Source: Silicimonas sp. | GTDB lineage: Bacteria; Pseudomonadota; Alphaproteobacteria; Rhodobacterales; Rhodobacteraceae | DNA length: 45,571 nt | Reading direction: 5' to 3' | Assembly (NCBI GenBank): GCA_013003245.1 | Contig: JABDJX010000231.1 | Coordinates: 1 to 45,571 of the forward strand | Part shown: in pieces, positions 32,747 through 41,279 of the stretch | How the letters are laid out: each line of letters opens with the position of its first letter | Numbering within the stretch: the stretch's first letter is position 1 | Position numbers and translations under genes: made by a program | The notes under the pieces: generated by a model | Database searches by the model: none | Seen by the model: only the letters and a program-made list of their open reading frames with translations | What the model was told of the DNA's origin: nothing

Positions 32747-34849
32747 TCAGGCAGAGAGTGCTGCGACAATAGCATGTCGGGTGATCGGCAGGCGCGTGAC
32801 GCGTACGCCAAGTGCGGCACGAACCGCATTGGAAATTGCCGCACCAGCGGGGCCTTGTGAGATTTCACCTGCCCCAAGAGGGGGAGCATCGGGATGTTCG
32901 ATTAATTCGACCGTTATCTTTGGGACTTCGGAGAATTTCAAAATCGGGTAGTCGAGCCAGCTTTCGGTTGAAACCGAGCCTCCCAACAAACCGGCCTCCT
33001 CTTTTAGGGTCCAACTCGCCGATTGAATGATCCCGCCCTCGATCTGGTTTTTCGCGCCGTTCGGGCTGACAGCTTCTCCAATGTCGGCCACGCAAACCGC
33101 GTCCGTCAATCGCACATCTTCCGACACATCAACGCGCATCGCAACGGCGCAATAGCCGGACATGTTCTTGTAGCGTGAATAGGCAATCCCCCAGCCGGTT
33201 CCCTCTTCTGGGTTGGTTTGCCAGCTGTGCACAAGCGACTCTAACCGGTCCAGAACTGCAATTGCGCGGGGATCGGACAAATGCTTGCGACGGAACTCAA
33301 ATGGGTCGGCGCCGATCTCGGCCACGATATCGTCGATCAATGACTCGATGGCGATTACGTTTGTATAGGCTCCCAAGGAACGCAGCGATGAACTTCGATA
33401 TGGCAAATCGCGTACCAGGCGCTTGTTGAGGCGTACGCCCGGGATGTCGTAGCCAGGAATTGCGTTACGGTCAGCGCCACCCCCCCTTTCAATTGGGACA
33501 TCTTTGGCTGGAGCAGGATGAATTGGATTTGCGATGTAGGACGCGGCGCGCAGGTTCGGCGTTCCGTTCGCGCTGGGCCGTCTGCCATGGGGTGCCGAAT
33601 GGACCATCACATTCATCGTTTGCAGCCGACCGTCGTCGTCTAGACGCGCTTTGACACGTGTCGACATTGCCGGTCCCAAGGGTTCGCAGTGAAACTCATC
33701 AAACCGCGACCAGACCACCTTGACGTGCCGCCCGGGGACAGACTTTGCAAGCAAGACCGCGTCGAAAGCGGCGTCGTCGGACCCGTTGTGACCATAACTT
33801 CCAGCGCCCGGCGCATGGATGACTGTGATGTGATCCTCGTCTATCCGAAGCGCCATAGATAAGGCCGCGCGAAGATGGAAAATGCCCTGACTTTGCGTCC
33901 AGACGGTTACGTTCTTGTCTTCCCAGATCGCAACGGCTGCTGCCGGGCCTATAGAGCCGTGAAAAAGAAACGGGCGCGACGACACCGTTTCAAAGAAGCG
34001 GCCTGCGTTCAGGTCGGGTTCGCCCGCCTCAAAAACAGTTTCTACATCAGCGGTCGAGTTGGCGATTGCCTCGACGACATCGAACGGCTCAATGTCGTCT
34101 GGTGTCCATCGACCGTGCGCTCTGGCCCAGTCTGCAGCGCGTGCGGCGTCATCGGGGCTTTTTGCAACAACGCCAAGAAACGATCCATCCCGAACCACCT
34201 CGACGACACCCGAACGGCCCATCAGCACGTCTTCATCCATCTCAAGCAACTCAGCAGACAGGCGCGGTGGATGAACAGGGGCACCAAAAAGCATGTTTGG
34301 GAACGATAGATCATGGACGAAAGGTGCGCCCACAAGTCGATCTTTCAGATCAATACGGTCCAAGTCGCGAAATGCTTGCCACCTTTGATCGGGCGGCTTT
34401 GGGTTAGCGATTGGCGCAATTGCGGTGGAAAAGTCGAGCGTTGGGGCAATCTCTGCAACCGACAACGCACAGACTGCATCTCCGTGCCATATGCGCGCAT
34501 CTCGAAAGGCCAAGTCTTCTGCAGGCAATTCCAACCTGTTTGCAGCCGTTTCAAGAACGAGGTGCCGAAGCGCAGATGCTGCCCACCGTAACGCCTGACC
34601 TCCAAAGGTCAGCGACACGCTGCCTGCTGTCAGCCCCTCGTTCGGCGAGCGATCGGTACGGGCGGTCTCAAGGTGGACGTCCGCAGGGTTCATATCAAGT
34701 TCGTCAGCGATGACCATGACAAGGGCCGTAAGATTGCCCTGACCCAATTCGACCCGGCCTGTGCGGAAGAAGATTTCGCCTGCCTGATCAACACCAACCC
34801 AGTCGCCCAGTTGGGGATTTGCGATCAGCGGTTGCGGCGCCTTTTCCAT
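32747..34849 (-). CDS. Molybdenum hydroxylase large subunit, IorB-type
   Basis: Molybdopterin-binding catalytic subunit, 700 residues. The domain order is that of isoquinoline 1-oxidoreductase beta subunit: a first molybdopterin segment (GRVELGQGNLTALVMVIADELDM) precedes the hammerhead segment (LKDRLVGAPFVHDLSFPNMLFGA), unlike CoxL/XdhB. The catalytic Glu is probably in PPLGAGEISQGP near the C-terminus. There is no Tat signal, so it is likely cytoplasmic. It overlaps the ferredoxin subunit stop as TGATG. Family members hydroxylate N-heterocycles (isoquinoline, nicotinate) or oxidise aldehydes; the substrate is unknown. Last gene of the catabolic cluster. Confidence 0.9.
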   Translation of the reverse strand: MEKAPQPLIANPQLGDWVGVDQAGEIFFRTGRVELGQGNLTALVMVIADELDMNPADVHLETARTDRSPNEGLTAGSVSLTFGGQALRWAASALRHLVLETAANRLELPAEDLAFRDARIWHGDAVCALSVAEIAPTLDFSTAIAPIANPKPPDQRWQAFRDLDRIDLKDRLVGAPFVHDLSFPNMLFGAPVHPPRLSAELLEMDEDVLMGRSGVVEVVRDGSFLGVVAKSPDDAARAADWARAHGRWTPDDIEPFDVVEAIANSTADVETVFEAGEPDLNAGRFFETVSSRPFLFHGSIGPAAAVAIWEDKNVTVWTQSQGIFHLRAALSMALRIDEDHITVIHAPGAGSYGHNGSDDAAFDAVLLAKSVPGRHVKVVWSRFDEFHCEPLGPAMSTRVKARLDDDGRLQTMNVMVHSAPHGRRPSANGTPNLRAASYIANPIHPAPAKDVPIERGGGADRNAIPGYDIPGVRLNKRLVRDLPYRSSSLRSLGAYTNVIAIESLIDDIVAEIGADPFEFRRKHLSDPRAIAVLDRLESLVHSWQTNPEEGTGWGIAYSRYKNMSGYCAVAMRVDVSEDVRLTDAVCVADIGEAVSPNGAKNQIEGGIIQSASWTLKEEAGLLGGSVSTESWLDYPILKFSEVPKITVELIEHPDAPPLGAGEISQGPAGAAISNAVRAALGVRVTRLPITRHAIVAALSA

Positions 34850-35322
34850 CAGCCCGCCCCCACCGCTTTCGTCTGTCGCGCGGCTTCGATGGCGTCAAGG
34901 ATGCGTGCATGTGAACCGCAACGGCAGAGGTTGTCGTCAAGAGCCTTGGCGATTTGGCTTCTGTCGGCGTCGGGATGCTCGCCAAGCAGCGCCTTGGCTG
35001 TCATCAGGATACCCGAAAGACAATACCCACACTGGCCCGCCTGATGGTCAAGAAAGGCTGCAACAAGCGGATGCGGTGGCTTGCCGTCAAGGCTTTCTGC
35101 GGTTTCAATTTTTGATCCCGCAACGTTGGCAAGCATCACATCGCAGGACTGTACTGCCTTGCCGTCGACGATGACAGTGCAGGCGCCGCAAGTACCCTGC
35201 CCACATCCAAACCGCGCGGCACGCAGGCCAAGCTCTTCTCGCAGAACATAAAGCAGCGGCGTCGCAGGATCGCTTTCAACCTGCTGGTTCTTTCCGTTAA
35301 CAATGAGGTCAATGCGCGACAT
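34849..35322 (-). CDS. Molybdenum hydroxylase 2Fe-2S subunit, IorA-type
   Basis: Electron-transfer subunit of the two-subunit hydroxylase, 157 residues from the ATG at 35322; the preceding 59 codons in the track belong to the gabD-like gene region in another frame. It binds two 2Fe-2S clusters: plant-ferredoxin type Cys40, Cys45, Cys48 and Cys60 (GCGQGTCGACTV), and helical-type Cys98, Cys101, Cys133 and Cys135 (CGYC and CRCG). AGGAGG lies 11 bases upstream and overlaps the previous gene's stop, so the two are coupled. No FAD subunit is encoded nearby, which fits IorAB-type enzymes that pass electrons to other acceptors. Confidence 0.94.
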   Translation of the reverse strand: MSRIDLIVNGKNQQVESDPATPLLYVLREELGLRAARFGCGQGTCGACTVIVDGKAVQSCDVMLANVAGSKIETAESLDGKPPHPLVAAFLDHQAGQCGYCLSGILMTAKALLGEHPDADRSQIAKALDDNLCRCGSHARILDAIEAARQTKAVGAG

Positions 35323-35338
35323 CCTGCGGTTTGACCTC

Positions 35339-36796
35339 CTACCACTCAGCCGAGATGTATTGCGTTTCCATGAATTCCAGCATGCCCTCGTGGCCACCTT
35401 CACGGCCAAGACCCGACTGCTTGGTGCCGCCAAAGGGTGCCGCGGGATCAGAGACGAGGCCCCGGTTAAGGCCGACCATACCGTAATCCAACCGCTCACA
35501 AACCTGTATTGCGCGTTTCATGTTTTCCGAGAAAACATAAGCCACGAGACCGTATTCCGTATCGTTGGCGCGGGCGATAACATCTTCCTGATCGGTGAAG
35601 GTCTGAAGCGCGGCGACCGGGCCAAAGATTTCATCGTGCACACAATCAGCCGTCTCTGGTACGTTCGACAGAACGGTCGGCGGATAGTAAAAGCCTTTCC
35701 CTTTGGGTGCTTCACCGCCAACTTCAACCTTGGCTCCCTTGGCAACCGCGTCCGCAACGAAGGCGGCAACCTTGTCTCGGGTATCGGCATTTACCAGTGG
35801 TCCAACGTCGACAGAAGGGTCCGTCCCGTTGCCCAGCTTGAGTGCACCCATCCGCTCGCTTAGACGATTTGTAAATGCCTCGGCGACGCTCTCGTGAACA
35901 TAAATGCGGTTAGCCGCTGTGCACGCTTCGCCGAGATTGCGCATCTTGGCCAGCATAGTGCCTTCAACGGCGGTCTCGATATCCGCGTCCTCAAACACGA
36001 TGACCGGCGCGTTGCCGCCAAGCTCCATCGCAGGCTTCAAAACCTGATCGGCGGCTGATTTCAAAAGCTTGCGCCCGACAGCAGTTGAGCCGGTAAAGCT
36101 GACGACACGCACGCGCGGATCGTGAAGCATGTGATCGACCAATGCGCCCGTGTTGCGCGACGGCAGGACATTGACAAGACCCTTCGGAACTCCTGCTTCT
36201 TCAAGAATTGGCATCAGCGCCAGCATGGTCAGCGGCGTTTCGGACGCAGGTTTGATTATGACGCCGCAGCCAGCCGCCAGCGCGGGCGCGATCTTGCGCG
36301 TGCCCATGGCAGCAGGATAGTTCCACGGGGTGACCAGCACCGCCAATCCTGCCGGTTTGTGCTGAACAAGAATGCGCGCGCCCGATGCCGGTGCGTGGGT
36401 GATCAACCCGTCGGCACGTACTGCCTCTTCAGCGAACCAGCGGAAAAATTCGGCGGCATATGTCGCCTCGCCCATGGCATCGGTACGCGCCTTGCCGTTC
36501 TCCAGCGTGATCAAGTGCGCAATGTCTTCCAGCTTTGCCGTCATCAACTCCCACGCGCGGCGCAGCACCTCTGAGCGGTGGCGCGGTGTTGTTGCAGCCC
36601 AATCGGCCATCGCGGCCTCTGCGGCATCAAGTGCGGCATCGGCGTCGGCAGTGTTTGCAGACGCGACAGAGGCCAGAATTTCTTCGGTGGCCGGGTTCAG
36701 CACATCAAAGCGCTCGCCTGAATTAGCCGGGCAGAATACACCGTTGATGTACAGGTCGGTTTTCAAATCGGTCTCGGTTCTGATCGTATCGGGCAT
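35339..36796 (-). CDS. gabD: NAD(P)-dependent succinate-semialdehyde dehydrogenase-like
   Basis: Aldehyde dehydrogenase of 485 residues, most like the GabD/SSADH group. The catalytic Cys is in GEACTAANRIYVHE and the Glu in MELGGNAPVIVFEDAD; the NAD fold shows VSFTGSTAVGRKLL, and KMRNLGEACTAANRI is a GabD-like segment (normally Q-x-C). The C-terminal EYGLVAYVFSENMKRAIQVCERLDYGMVGLNRGLVSDPAAPFGG is typical of SSADH. It sits between the E2 gene and the molybdenum-hydroxylase genes, so it may oxidise a C4 or related semialdehyde released in the pathway. Substrate specificity is inferred. Confidence 0.88.
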   Translation of the reverse strand: MPDTIRTETDLKTDLYINGVFCPANSGERFDVLNPATEEILASVASANTADADAALDAAEAAMADWAATTPRHRSEVLRRAWELMTAKLEDIAHLITLENGKARTDAMGEATYAAEFFRWFAEEAVRADGLITHAPASGARILVQHKPAGLAVLVTPWNYPAAMGTRKIAPALAAGCGVIIKPASETPLTMLALMPILEEAGVPKGLVNVLPSRNTGALVDHMLHDPRVRVVSFTGSTAVGRKLLKSAADQVLKPAMELGGNAPVIVFEDADIETAVEGTMLAKMRNLGEACTAANRIYVHESVAEAFTNRLSERMGALKLGNGTDPSVDVGPLVNADTRDKVAAFVADAVAKGAKVEVGGEAPKGKGFYYPPTVLSNVPETADCVHDEIFGPVAALQTFTDQEDVIARANDTEYGLVAYVFSENMKRAIQVCERLDYGMVGLNRGLVSDPAAPFGGTKQSGLGREGGHEGMLEFMETQYISAEW

Positions 36797-36814
36797 CGGC
36801 GGGTCCTTTACAGG

Positions 36815-37828
36815 TCAAACAAGGTGTTCCAGCGGCGCTTCAAGCCGGGCGGCGAAGGCGTCAAGCATGTCTAGCGCAGCGGCAGACTGAAGCGTAGCGC
36901 CAAAGGACAGGCTGATCGTGAAATCCCTTCCGTCACCACCGCCAAGCGTTATCGCGGGTGCATCTTCGGTGGCAAGTGATACACCAGTGATCCGTGTGCC
37001 CGTCATATCGCGCAAGAAAAGCGACGGCTTGGCGTCATCCTCGGCCAAGCGCGGCCGCGTAGGGCGCGTGCGGTCGGGATCTGCATAAAGAAACGGCGCG
37101 CGATCCGCAGCACTGACCAAAGCGATAACAATCCGCGTTTCGGTATCTTCCAGTGTTGCACGCAGGGCGGCAGCGGCAAAGCCTGCGACCAGAGCATGAG
37201 GCTCAAGCACGATGCCAGCGTCTTCTTTCATCTGCGCGAGAACTGCATCGAAGGCAGCGCTGTCGCAGCTTGCCGTTACAAACGAGCGGGACGACCCGAT
37301 TGTTATGTCTGCGCGCTGGCCCATGGCCGCAAGTGTGTCGATATCAGCGGCGTGAAAGGGTTGTGCGTGTCCCGCCTCGGCAAGGCGCGCAAGGTCCAGA
37401 CCCTGCTCGCGTGCAAGCCGGCGTGCCTTTGGTGAAGCAAGGATACGGCCCCCTATCCCCGTTGGGGCCGCAGGACGGGAAGCGTCTTTGGCGGGTAGAG
37501 GGACTTGTTTCGGAGGTTCTGAAACGACCTCTGGTTCGGGCGCAAGGTCTGGCTCGGACTTCGATGCAGGCACGCTTCCACTTCCGGCGGCTGTCTCAGA
37601 TATCATCGCGATCTTCTGCCCTACCGGCACATCATCGCCAGCCGCTGCTATCACATCGGTTAGAAAGCCATCCGATTGCGCTTCGACCTCAGAGACCGAT
37701 TTGTCGGTTTCCACCTCGAACAGAACATCGCCCACCGAAACCGCATCACCAGGATTCTTTAGCCAAGTCAAAAGCTTGCCAGTCTCTTGCGCCATTCCTA
37801 GCGCGGGCATGATTACCTCTACCGCCAT
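36815..37828 (-). CDS. Lipoyl-domain E2-like protein with degenerate acyltransferase domain
   Basis: 337 residues. It has an N-terminal lipoyl domain with Lys43 in ETDKSVSEVEA, an Ala/Pro/Glu-rich linker, a peripheral-subunit-binding domain (RILASPKARRLAREQGLDLARL, about 127-150), and a shortened catalytic-like domain. The diagnostic E2 active site (DHRxxDG near the C-terminus) is absent: the aligned region reads FTISLSFGATLQSAAALDML. Typical E2s are over 400 residues. It may carry lipoyl groups without acyl transfer, or the acyl acceptor may differ. It follows E1-beta with one base between stop and start. Confidence 0.85.
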   Translation of the reverse strand: MAVEVIMPALGMAQETGKLLTWLKNPGDAVSVGDVLFEVETDKSVSEVEAQSDGFLTDVIAAAGDDVPVGQKIAMISETAAGSGSVPASKSEPDLAPEPEVVSEPPKQVPLPAKDASRPAAPTGIGGRILASPKARRLAREQGLDLARLAEAGHAQPFHAADIDTLAAMGQRADITIGSSRSFVTASCDSAAFDAVLAQMKEDAGIVLEPHALVAGFAAAALRATLEDTETRIVIALVSAADRAPFLYADPDRTRPTRPRLAEDDAKPSLFLRDMTGTRITGVSLATEDAPAITLGGGDGRDFTISLSFGATLQSAAALDMLDAFAARLEAPLEHLV

Positions 37829-37829
37829 G

Positions 37830-38813
37830 TCAGATGTCGCCTGCCATCATGCGCCGTGCAAGTTCGACAACCCGTTCTGGTGTCGGTACGGTCAAATCCT
37901 CAAGCGCAGGAGAGAACGGGATCGGCACATCCATCGCACCCATGCGCATAACTGGCGCATCAAGATGATAAAATGCCTTCTCCGCAATACGCGCAGCAAT
38001 CTCGGCCGTCACGCCATAACTTTGGTGGCCCTCATCGACGACAATGGCCCGGCTGGTTTTCATCGCACTTTCGATCAGCGTTGCCTCATCAAGCGGCACA
38101 ATGGTGCGTGGGTCGATAACCTCGGCGTCAATCCCGTCGCCTGCCAGCGTCTCGGCCGCCTTTTCACAGACCTGCCGCATCGAAGAGGTGCCAATGAGCG
38201 TAATATCAGTGCCCGCGCGCAGCACCTTGGCCTCACCAAATGGGATCAGATACTCCTCTTCCGGTACGGGCGCCTTGTCCTGGTACATCAACTTGTCCTC
38301 GAAGATGACCACCGGGTTGTCGTCCCGGATCGCGGTTTTCAGCAAGCCCTTTGCCTCGTAGGCAGAAGACGGCATGGCCACCTTGAGACCCGGGATATGG
38401 GCGACAAGGGCTTGGAGAGATTGGCTGTGTTGCGCCGCCGAACGCCGTGTCGCACCCATGTTTGTCCGCAGCACCAGTGGCACGTTCAGCTTACCACCGG
38501 ACATATAGTGCGTCTTGGCAGCCTGATTGCAAAGCTGATCCATCACCAAATAAAGAAAATCGCCGAACATCAGGTCGACCACAGGTCGCATGCCCGTCAT
38601 TGCAGCCCCCACGGCCAGCCCCATGAAACCCGGCTCGGCAATCGGTGTATCGACCACACGTTCCGTGCCGAACTCCTCGACAAGGCCAGAAAGGATTTTG
38701 AAGGGTGTGCCGGCTTCAGCCACGTCTTCACCAATGATAAAGACGCGTTCGTCGCGCCGCATCTCTTCGGCCAGCGCCTCGTTGACTGCCTGCGAGAGTG
38801 ATATTTCACGCAT
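37830..38813 (-). CDS. 2-oxoacid dehydrogenase E1 component, beta subunit
   Basis: Transketolase-like beta subunit of a thiamine-dependent 2-oxoacid or acetoin dehydrogenase, 327 residues starting MREISLSQAVNEALAEEMRR at 38813, with an eight-base overlap with E1-alpha; the listed ORF has 18 extra codons. Conserved segments: FIIGEDVAEAGTPFKILSGL, DTPIAEPGFMGLAVGAAMTG, MRPVVDLMFGDFL and the C-terminal VDEGHQSYGVTAEIAARI. It is of the acetoin/pyruvate (AcoB/PdhB) type. No E3 (lipoamide dehydrogenase) gene occurs in this window. Confidence 0.93.
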   Translation of the reverse strand: MREISLSQAVNEALAEEMRRDERVFIIGEDVAEAGTPFKILSGLVEEFGTERVVDTPIAEPGFMGLAVGAAMTGMRPVVDLMFGDFLYLVMDQLCNQAAKTHYMSGGKLNVPLVLRTNMGATRRSAAQHSQSLQALVAHIPGLKVAMPSSAYEAKGLLKTAIRDDNPVVIFEDKLMYQDKAPVPEEEYLIPFGEAKVLRAGTDITLIGTSSMRQVCEKAAETLAGDGIDAEVIDPRTIVPLDEATLIESAMKTSRAIVVDEGHQSYGVTAEIAARIAEKAFYHLDAPVMRMGAMDVPIPFSPALEDLTVPTPERVVELARRMMAGDI

Positions 38814-39843
38814 GTTTCGCACCGTTCGCAGTTGCATGGGTGATGTCAGTGAAGACATGCATGTCAACCTCTGAAGCGTCCGGGTAGGCTGCCTTCAGCG
38901 CATAGTCGACTGCCTCTTTTGCGTCGTTTGTAATTTCGTCGCGGATCGCCGCCAACTCTTCAGCTGAGGCAATGCCTTCTTTCGCTAGACGATCTCCGAA
39001 AAGCGTAATCGGATCGCGGTTGGCTTTCCAATCGGCCTCTTCTTCCTTGGTGCGATAGTACTCCCTGTTAATGTCTCCAACGTGGTGGCCGTGATAACGA
39101 TAGGTTTCGAGTTCGATGAAGAACGGCCCCTCGCCTTTCCGGCAGCGCGCGACCAGCCTCTCGGCCAGTTCATTAACCGCAAGAACGTCTTGACCATCGA
39201 CAGTGTGAGCCTCAATCCCAAAGGCCTCGGCTCGCGCTGTGATTGAGCCTGCAGCGATCTCATCGGTACGCGTGTATTCCGAGTAGCCATTATTCTCGCA
39301 GGCATAGATGACCGGTAGCTTCCAAAGTGCGGCCATGTTCATCACTTCGTACCACAGACCCTGCGCCGTTGCGCCATCGCCAAAAAAGCACACCGTGACA
39401 TCGCCCGTCCCCAATTTCTTGGCAGTAAAGGCCGCACCCGTTGCAATTCCCATCGAGCCGCCGACAATGGCATTGGCGCCAAGATTGCCGTTCGATTGAT
39501 CGGCGATATGCATAGAGCCGCCTTTGCCGCGGCAATAACCTTCTTCCTTGCCCAGAAGTTCGCAAAACATCGCTTTGAATTCGGCTCCTTTCGCAACGCA
39601 ATGTCCGTGACCCCGATGCGTCGAGGTAATCTTGTCGTCGGGCGTCAGCGCCTCGCAGATACCCACAGCAACCGCCTCCTGGCCCGAGTACATATGCGTC
39701 AGACCGGGCATTTTGGCCGAAAGATAAAGCTGGTTGGCCTGATCCTCGAACGCACGGATACGCGCCATCTGACGATACATCCGAAGATAATCTTCGGTGT
39801 TGGTTTTGGCGCTGGCTTTGGCCACGGGTTTTGCCTTTGCCAT
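38806..39843 (-). CDS. 2-oxoacid dehydrogenase E1 component, alpha subunit
   Basis: Thiamine-diphosphate-binding alpha subunit, about 345 residues from the ATG at 39843; the track uses a TTG inside the previous gene. The TPP motif is GDGATAQGLWYEVMNMAALWKLPVIYACENNGY. The N-terminal segment YRQMARIRAFEDQANQLY, GQEAVAVGICEAL, the THRGHGHCVAKGA region and GKGGSMH are typical of AcoA/PdhA. It begins four bases after the M24 gene stop. With E1-beta and the E2-like protein it would decarboxylate a 2-oxoacid or split acetoin; the substrate is unknown. Confidence 0.94.
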   Translation of the reverse strand: MAKAKPVAKASAKTNTEDYLRMYRQMARIRAFEDQANQLYLSAKMPGLTHMYSGQEAVAVGICEALTPDDKITSTHRGHGHCVAKGAEFKAMFCELLGKEEGYCRGKGGSMHIADQSNGNLGANAIVGGSMGIATGAAFTAKKLGTGDVTVCFFGDGATAQGLWYEVMNMAALWKLPVIYACENNGYSEYTRTDEIAAGSITARAEAFGIEAHTVDGQDVLAVNELAERLVARCRKGEGPFFIELETYRYHGHHVGDINREYYRTKEEEADWKANRDPITLFGDRLAKEGIASAEELAAIRDEITNDAKEAVDYALKAAYPDASEVDMHVFTDITHATANGAKHA

Positions 39844-39847
39844 CGGC

Positions 39848-41155
39848 TTAGTACCGGTTTGCAATCGGCAGGTCTTCGGCAGGGAACAGGCTGATAACCT
39901 CGCACCCAGTGTCTGTTACGACCACTTCCTCTTCGATGCGTGCGGCCGAATATCCGTCCTTTGCCGGGCAATAGGTTTCCAACGCAAATACCATGCCAGT
40001 TTGGATCTCCATCGGGTTATCCAGCGAGACCGCACGGCTGATAATAGGCCGCTCGTGCAGCGCCAGACCCAGCCCATGGCCAAATTGAAGTCCGAAAGCC
40101 GCCAGTTCATTTGGAAATCCAAGACTTTCCGCAGTTGGCCAAAGCTTGGCAACCTGATCCGTGGTCACACCGGGTTTAATTGCACCAATTGCATCGTCCA
40201 GCCATTCGCGCGCGCGCACATAGGCATCGTTTTGATCCGGCGTCGCACGGCCGATGTTGAAGGTCCGGTAGTAGCATGTGCGATAGCCCTGATAGCTTTG
40301 CAGAATGTCAAAGAACGCCTGATCGCCGGGGCGGAAATATCGGTCGGTGAAGTTGTGCGGATGCGGGTTGCAGCGCTCGCCACTGATTGCATTGATTGCC
40401 TCAACATCATCCGAGCCCATCTCGTAAAGCATCTTGTTGGACAGCGCGACGATGTCGTTTTCGCGGATACCCGGCTTAAGCTCCTCGTATATCATGTGGT
40501 AGACGCCATCGACCATCGAAGCGGCTTGCGTCAAAAGCTGGATCTCGTCCCAATTCTTGATCTCGCGCGCGCTCAGCATGATCTGCTGGCCATCAACCAC
40601 GTTGATCCCAGCCTCTTTCAACGCATGGAACATGGCCGTTTCCGCATAGTCGACGCCAACCGGCATCCCCTTCATGCCCGCATCTTCGATCAGCCCGGCA
40701 ATCTCTTCCGCATAAAGCTTCATCAGGCCAAAGCTGGGTGGGATCGTGCCACGCATGCCCACCACACCGGCGCGGCAGTGATCGGGAACCAACCAGTCAG
40801 CGTACTTCTTGTGATGCACGGCGGCTGAACCAAAGTCCCAGACGTAAGGCGCATCATCTCCTGTCATCAGGCAGAAGCGGCACATCTTGTCCCGCTCCCA
40901 TTCGCCGATCTTGGTGCCGGAGATGTAGCGTATGTTATTGACGTCAAAAAGCAAAAGAGATCCGGCATCCGACGCCTTTAACGCCTCGCGCGCCCGGCTC
41001 AGCCGATACCGCCGCAGTCGATCATGATCCACGCGTCGCTCGAAATCGACCGAGGTATGACCCCAGGCCGGCAAGCGGCCCTCCCACTTCCAATGCGGTT
41101 CCAGATCCTGAGGTGTCAGTATGTTCGGTGTAAGAGCGGTGTTATGCGTGTTCAT
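39848..41155 (-). CDS. M24 family (creatinase/Xaa-Pro dipeptidase-like) hydrolase with an altered metal site
   Basis: 435 residues, pita-bread fold. The N-terminal creatinase-N-like domain contains DVNNIRYISG. Four of the five metal ligands are recognisable: Asp283 in FFDIL, His360 in FGHGLGLALHERP, Glu393 in FALETYC and Glu408 in RIEEEVV. The second Asp is replaced: the segment that normally reads SDITRTF is TCYYRTF (Cys294). It may therefore work with one metal, bind metal through Cys, or be metal-free like creatinase. M24 enzymes include DMSP lyase DddP and ectoine hydrolase; this one differs from both. AAGGAGAAAACCG gives a good start. First gene after an operator-like repeat. Confidence 0.88.
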   Translation of the reverse strand: MNTHNTALTPNILTPQDLEPHWKWEGRLPAWGHTSVDFERRVDHDRLRRYRLSRAREALKASDAGSLLLFDVNNIRYISGTKIGEWERDKMCRFCLMTGDDAPYVWDFGSAAVHHKKYADWLVPDHCRAGVVGMRGTIPPSFGLMKLYAEEIAGLIEDAGMKGMPVGVDYAETAMFHALKEAGINVVDGQQIMLSAREIKNWDEIQLLTQAASMVDGVYHMIYEELKPGIRENDIVALSNKMLYEMGSDDVEAINAISGERCNPHPHNFTDRYFRPGDQAFFDILQSYQGYRTCYYRTFNIGRATPDQNDAYVRAREWLDDAIGAIKPGVTTDQVAKLWPTAESLGFPNELAAFGLQFGHGLGLALHERPIISRAVSLDNPMEIQTGMVFALETYCPAKDGYSAARIEEEVVVTDTGCEVISLFPAEDLPIANRY

Positions 41156-41241
41156 CGGTTTTCTCCTTGGCGGGATTAGCTCTGGCCTTGCATCGTTGCC
41201 ATTTCAAATAGGTCATCTGATCGTCTTTTGGGATCAAGAAT

Positions 41242-41256
41242 TGTCCAAACTGGACA
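41242..41256. promoter_or_regulatory. Operator-like inverted repeat upstream of the M24-odh-gabD-ior genes
   Basis: TGTCCA-AAC-TGGACA, perfect 6-bp arms with a 3-base spacer, in the only sizeable gap (124 bases) inside the cluster, about 90 bases upstream of the M24 start. Short perfect repeats of this form are typical of GntR-family sites. No regulator gene is in the window. It suggests an internal, separately controlled promoter. Confidence 0.45.
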
Positions 41257-41279
41257 TTGCATGCGTGAGATTCCAACTT

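Noticed and set aside
37488-38801. 437-codon plus-strand ORF opposite the E2-like and E1-beta genes
   Set aside because: The sequence is rich in His, Arg and Gln with no domain, typical of antisense shadow. The minus-strand genes have clear catalytic motifs.
39797-40828. 343-codon plus-strand ORF opposite the M24 gene
   Set aside because: Antisense to a well-conserved enzyme, no recognisable fold.
39848-41155. DMSP lyase DddP as identity of the M24 protein
   Set aside because: It shares the fold, but DddP as I remember it keeps Asp at the second ligand position (VDISRTW) and has a different N-terminal half. The altered site and different neighbours argue against DddP.
39848-41155. Ectoine hydrolase (DoeA/EutD) as identity of the M24 protein
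   Set aside because: No doeB, aminotransferase or other ectoine genes lie nearby, and the metal-site sequence differs.
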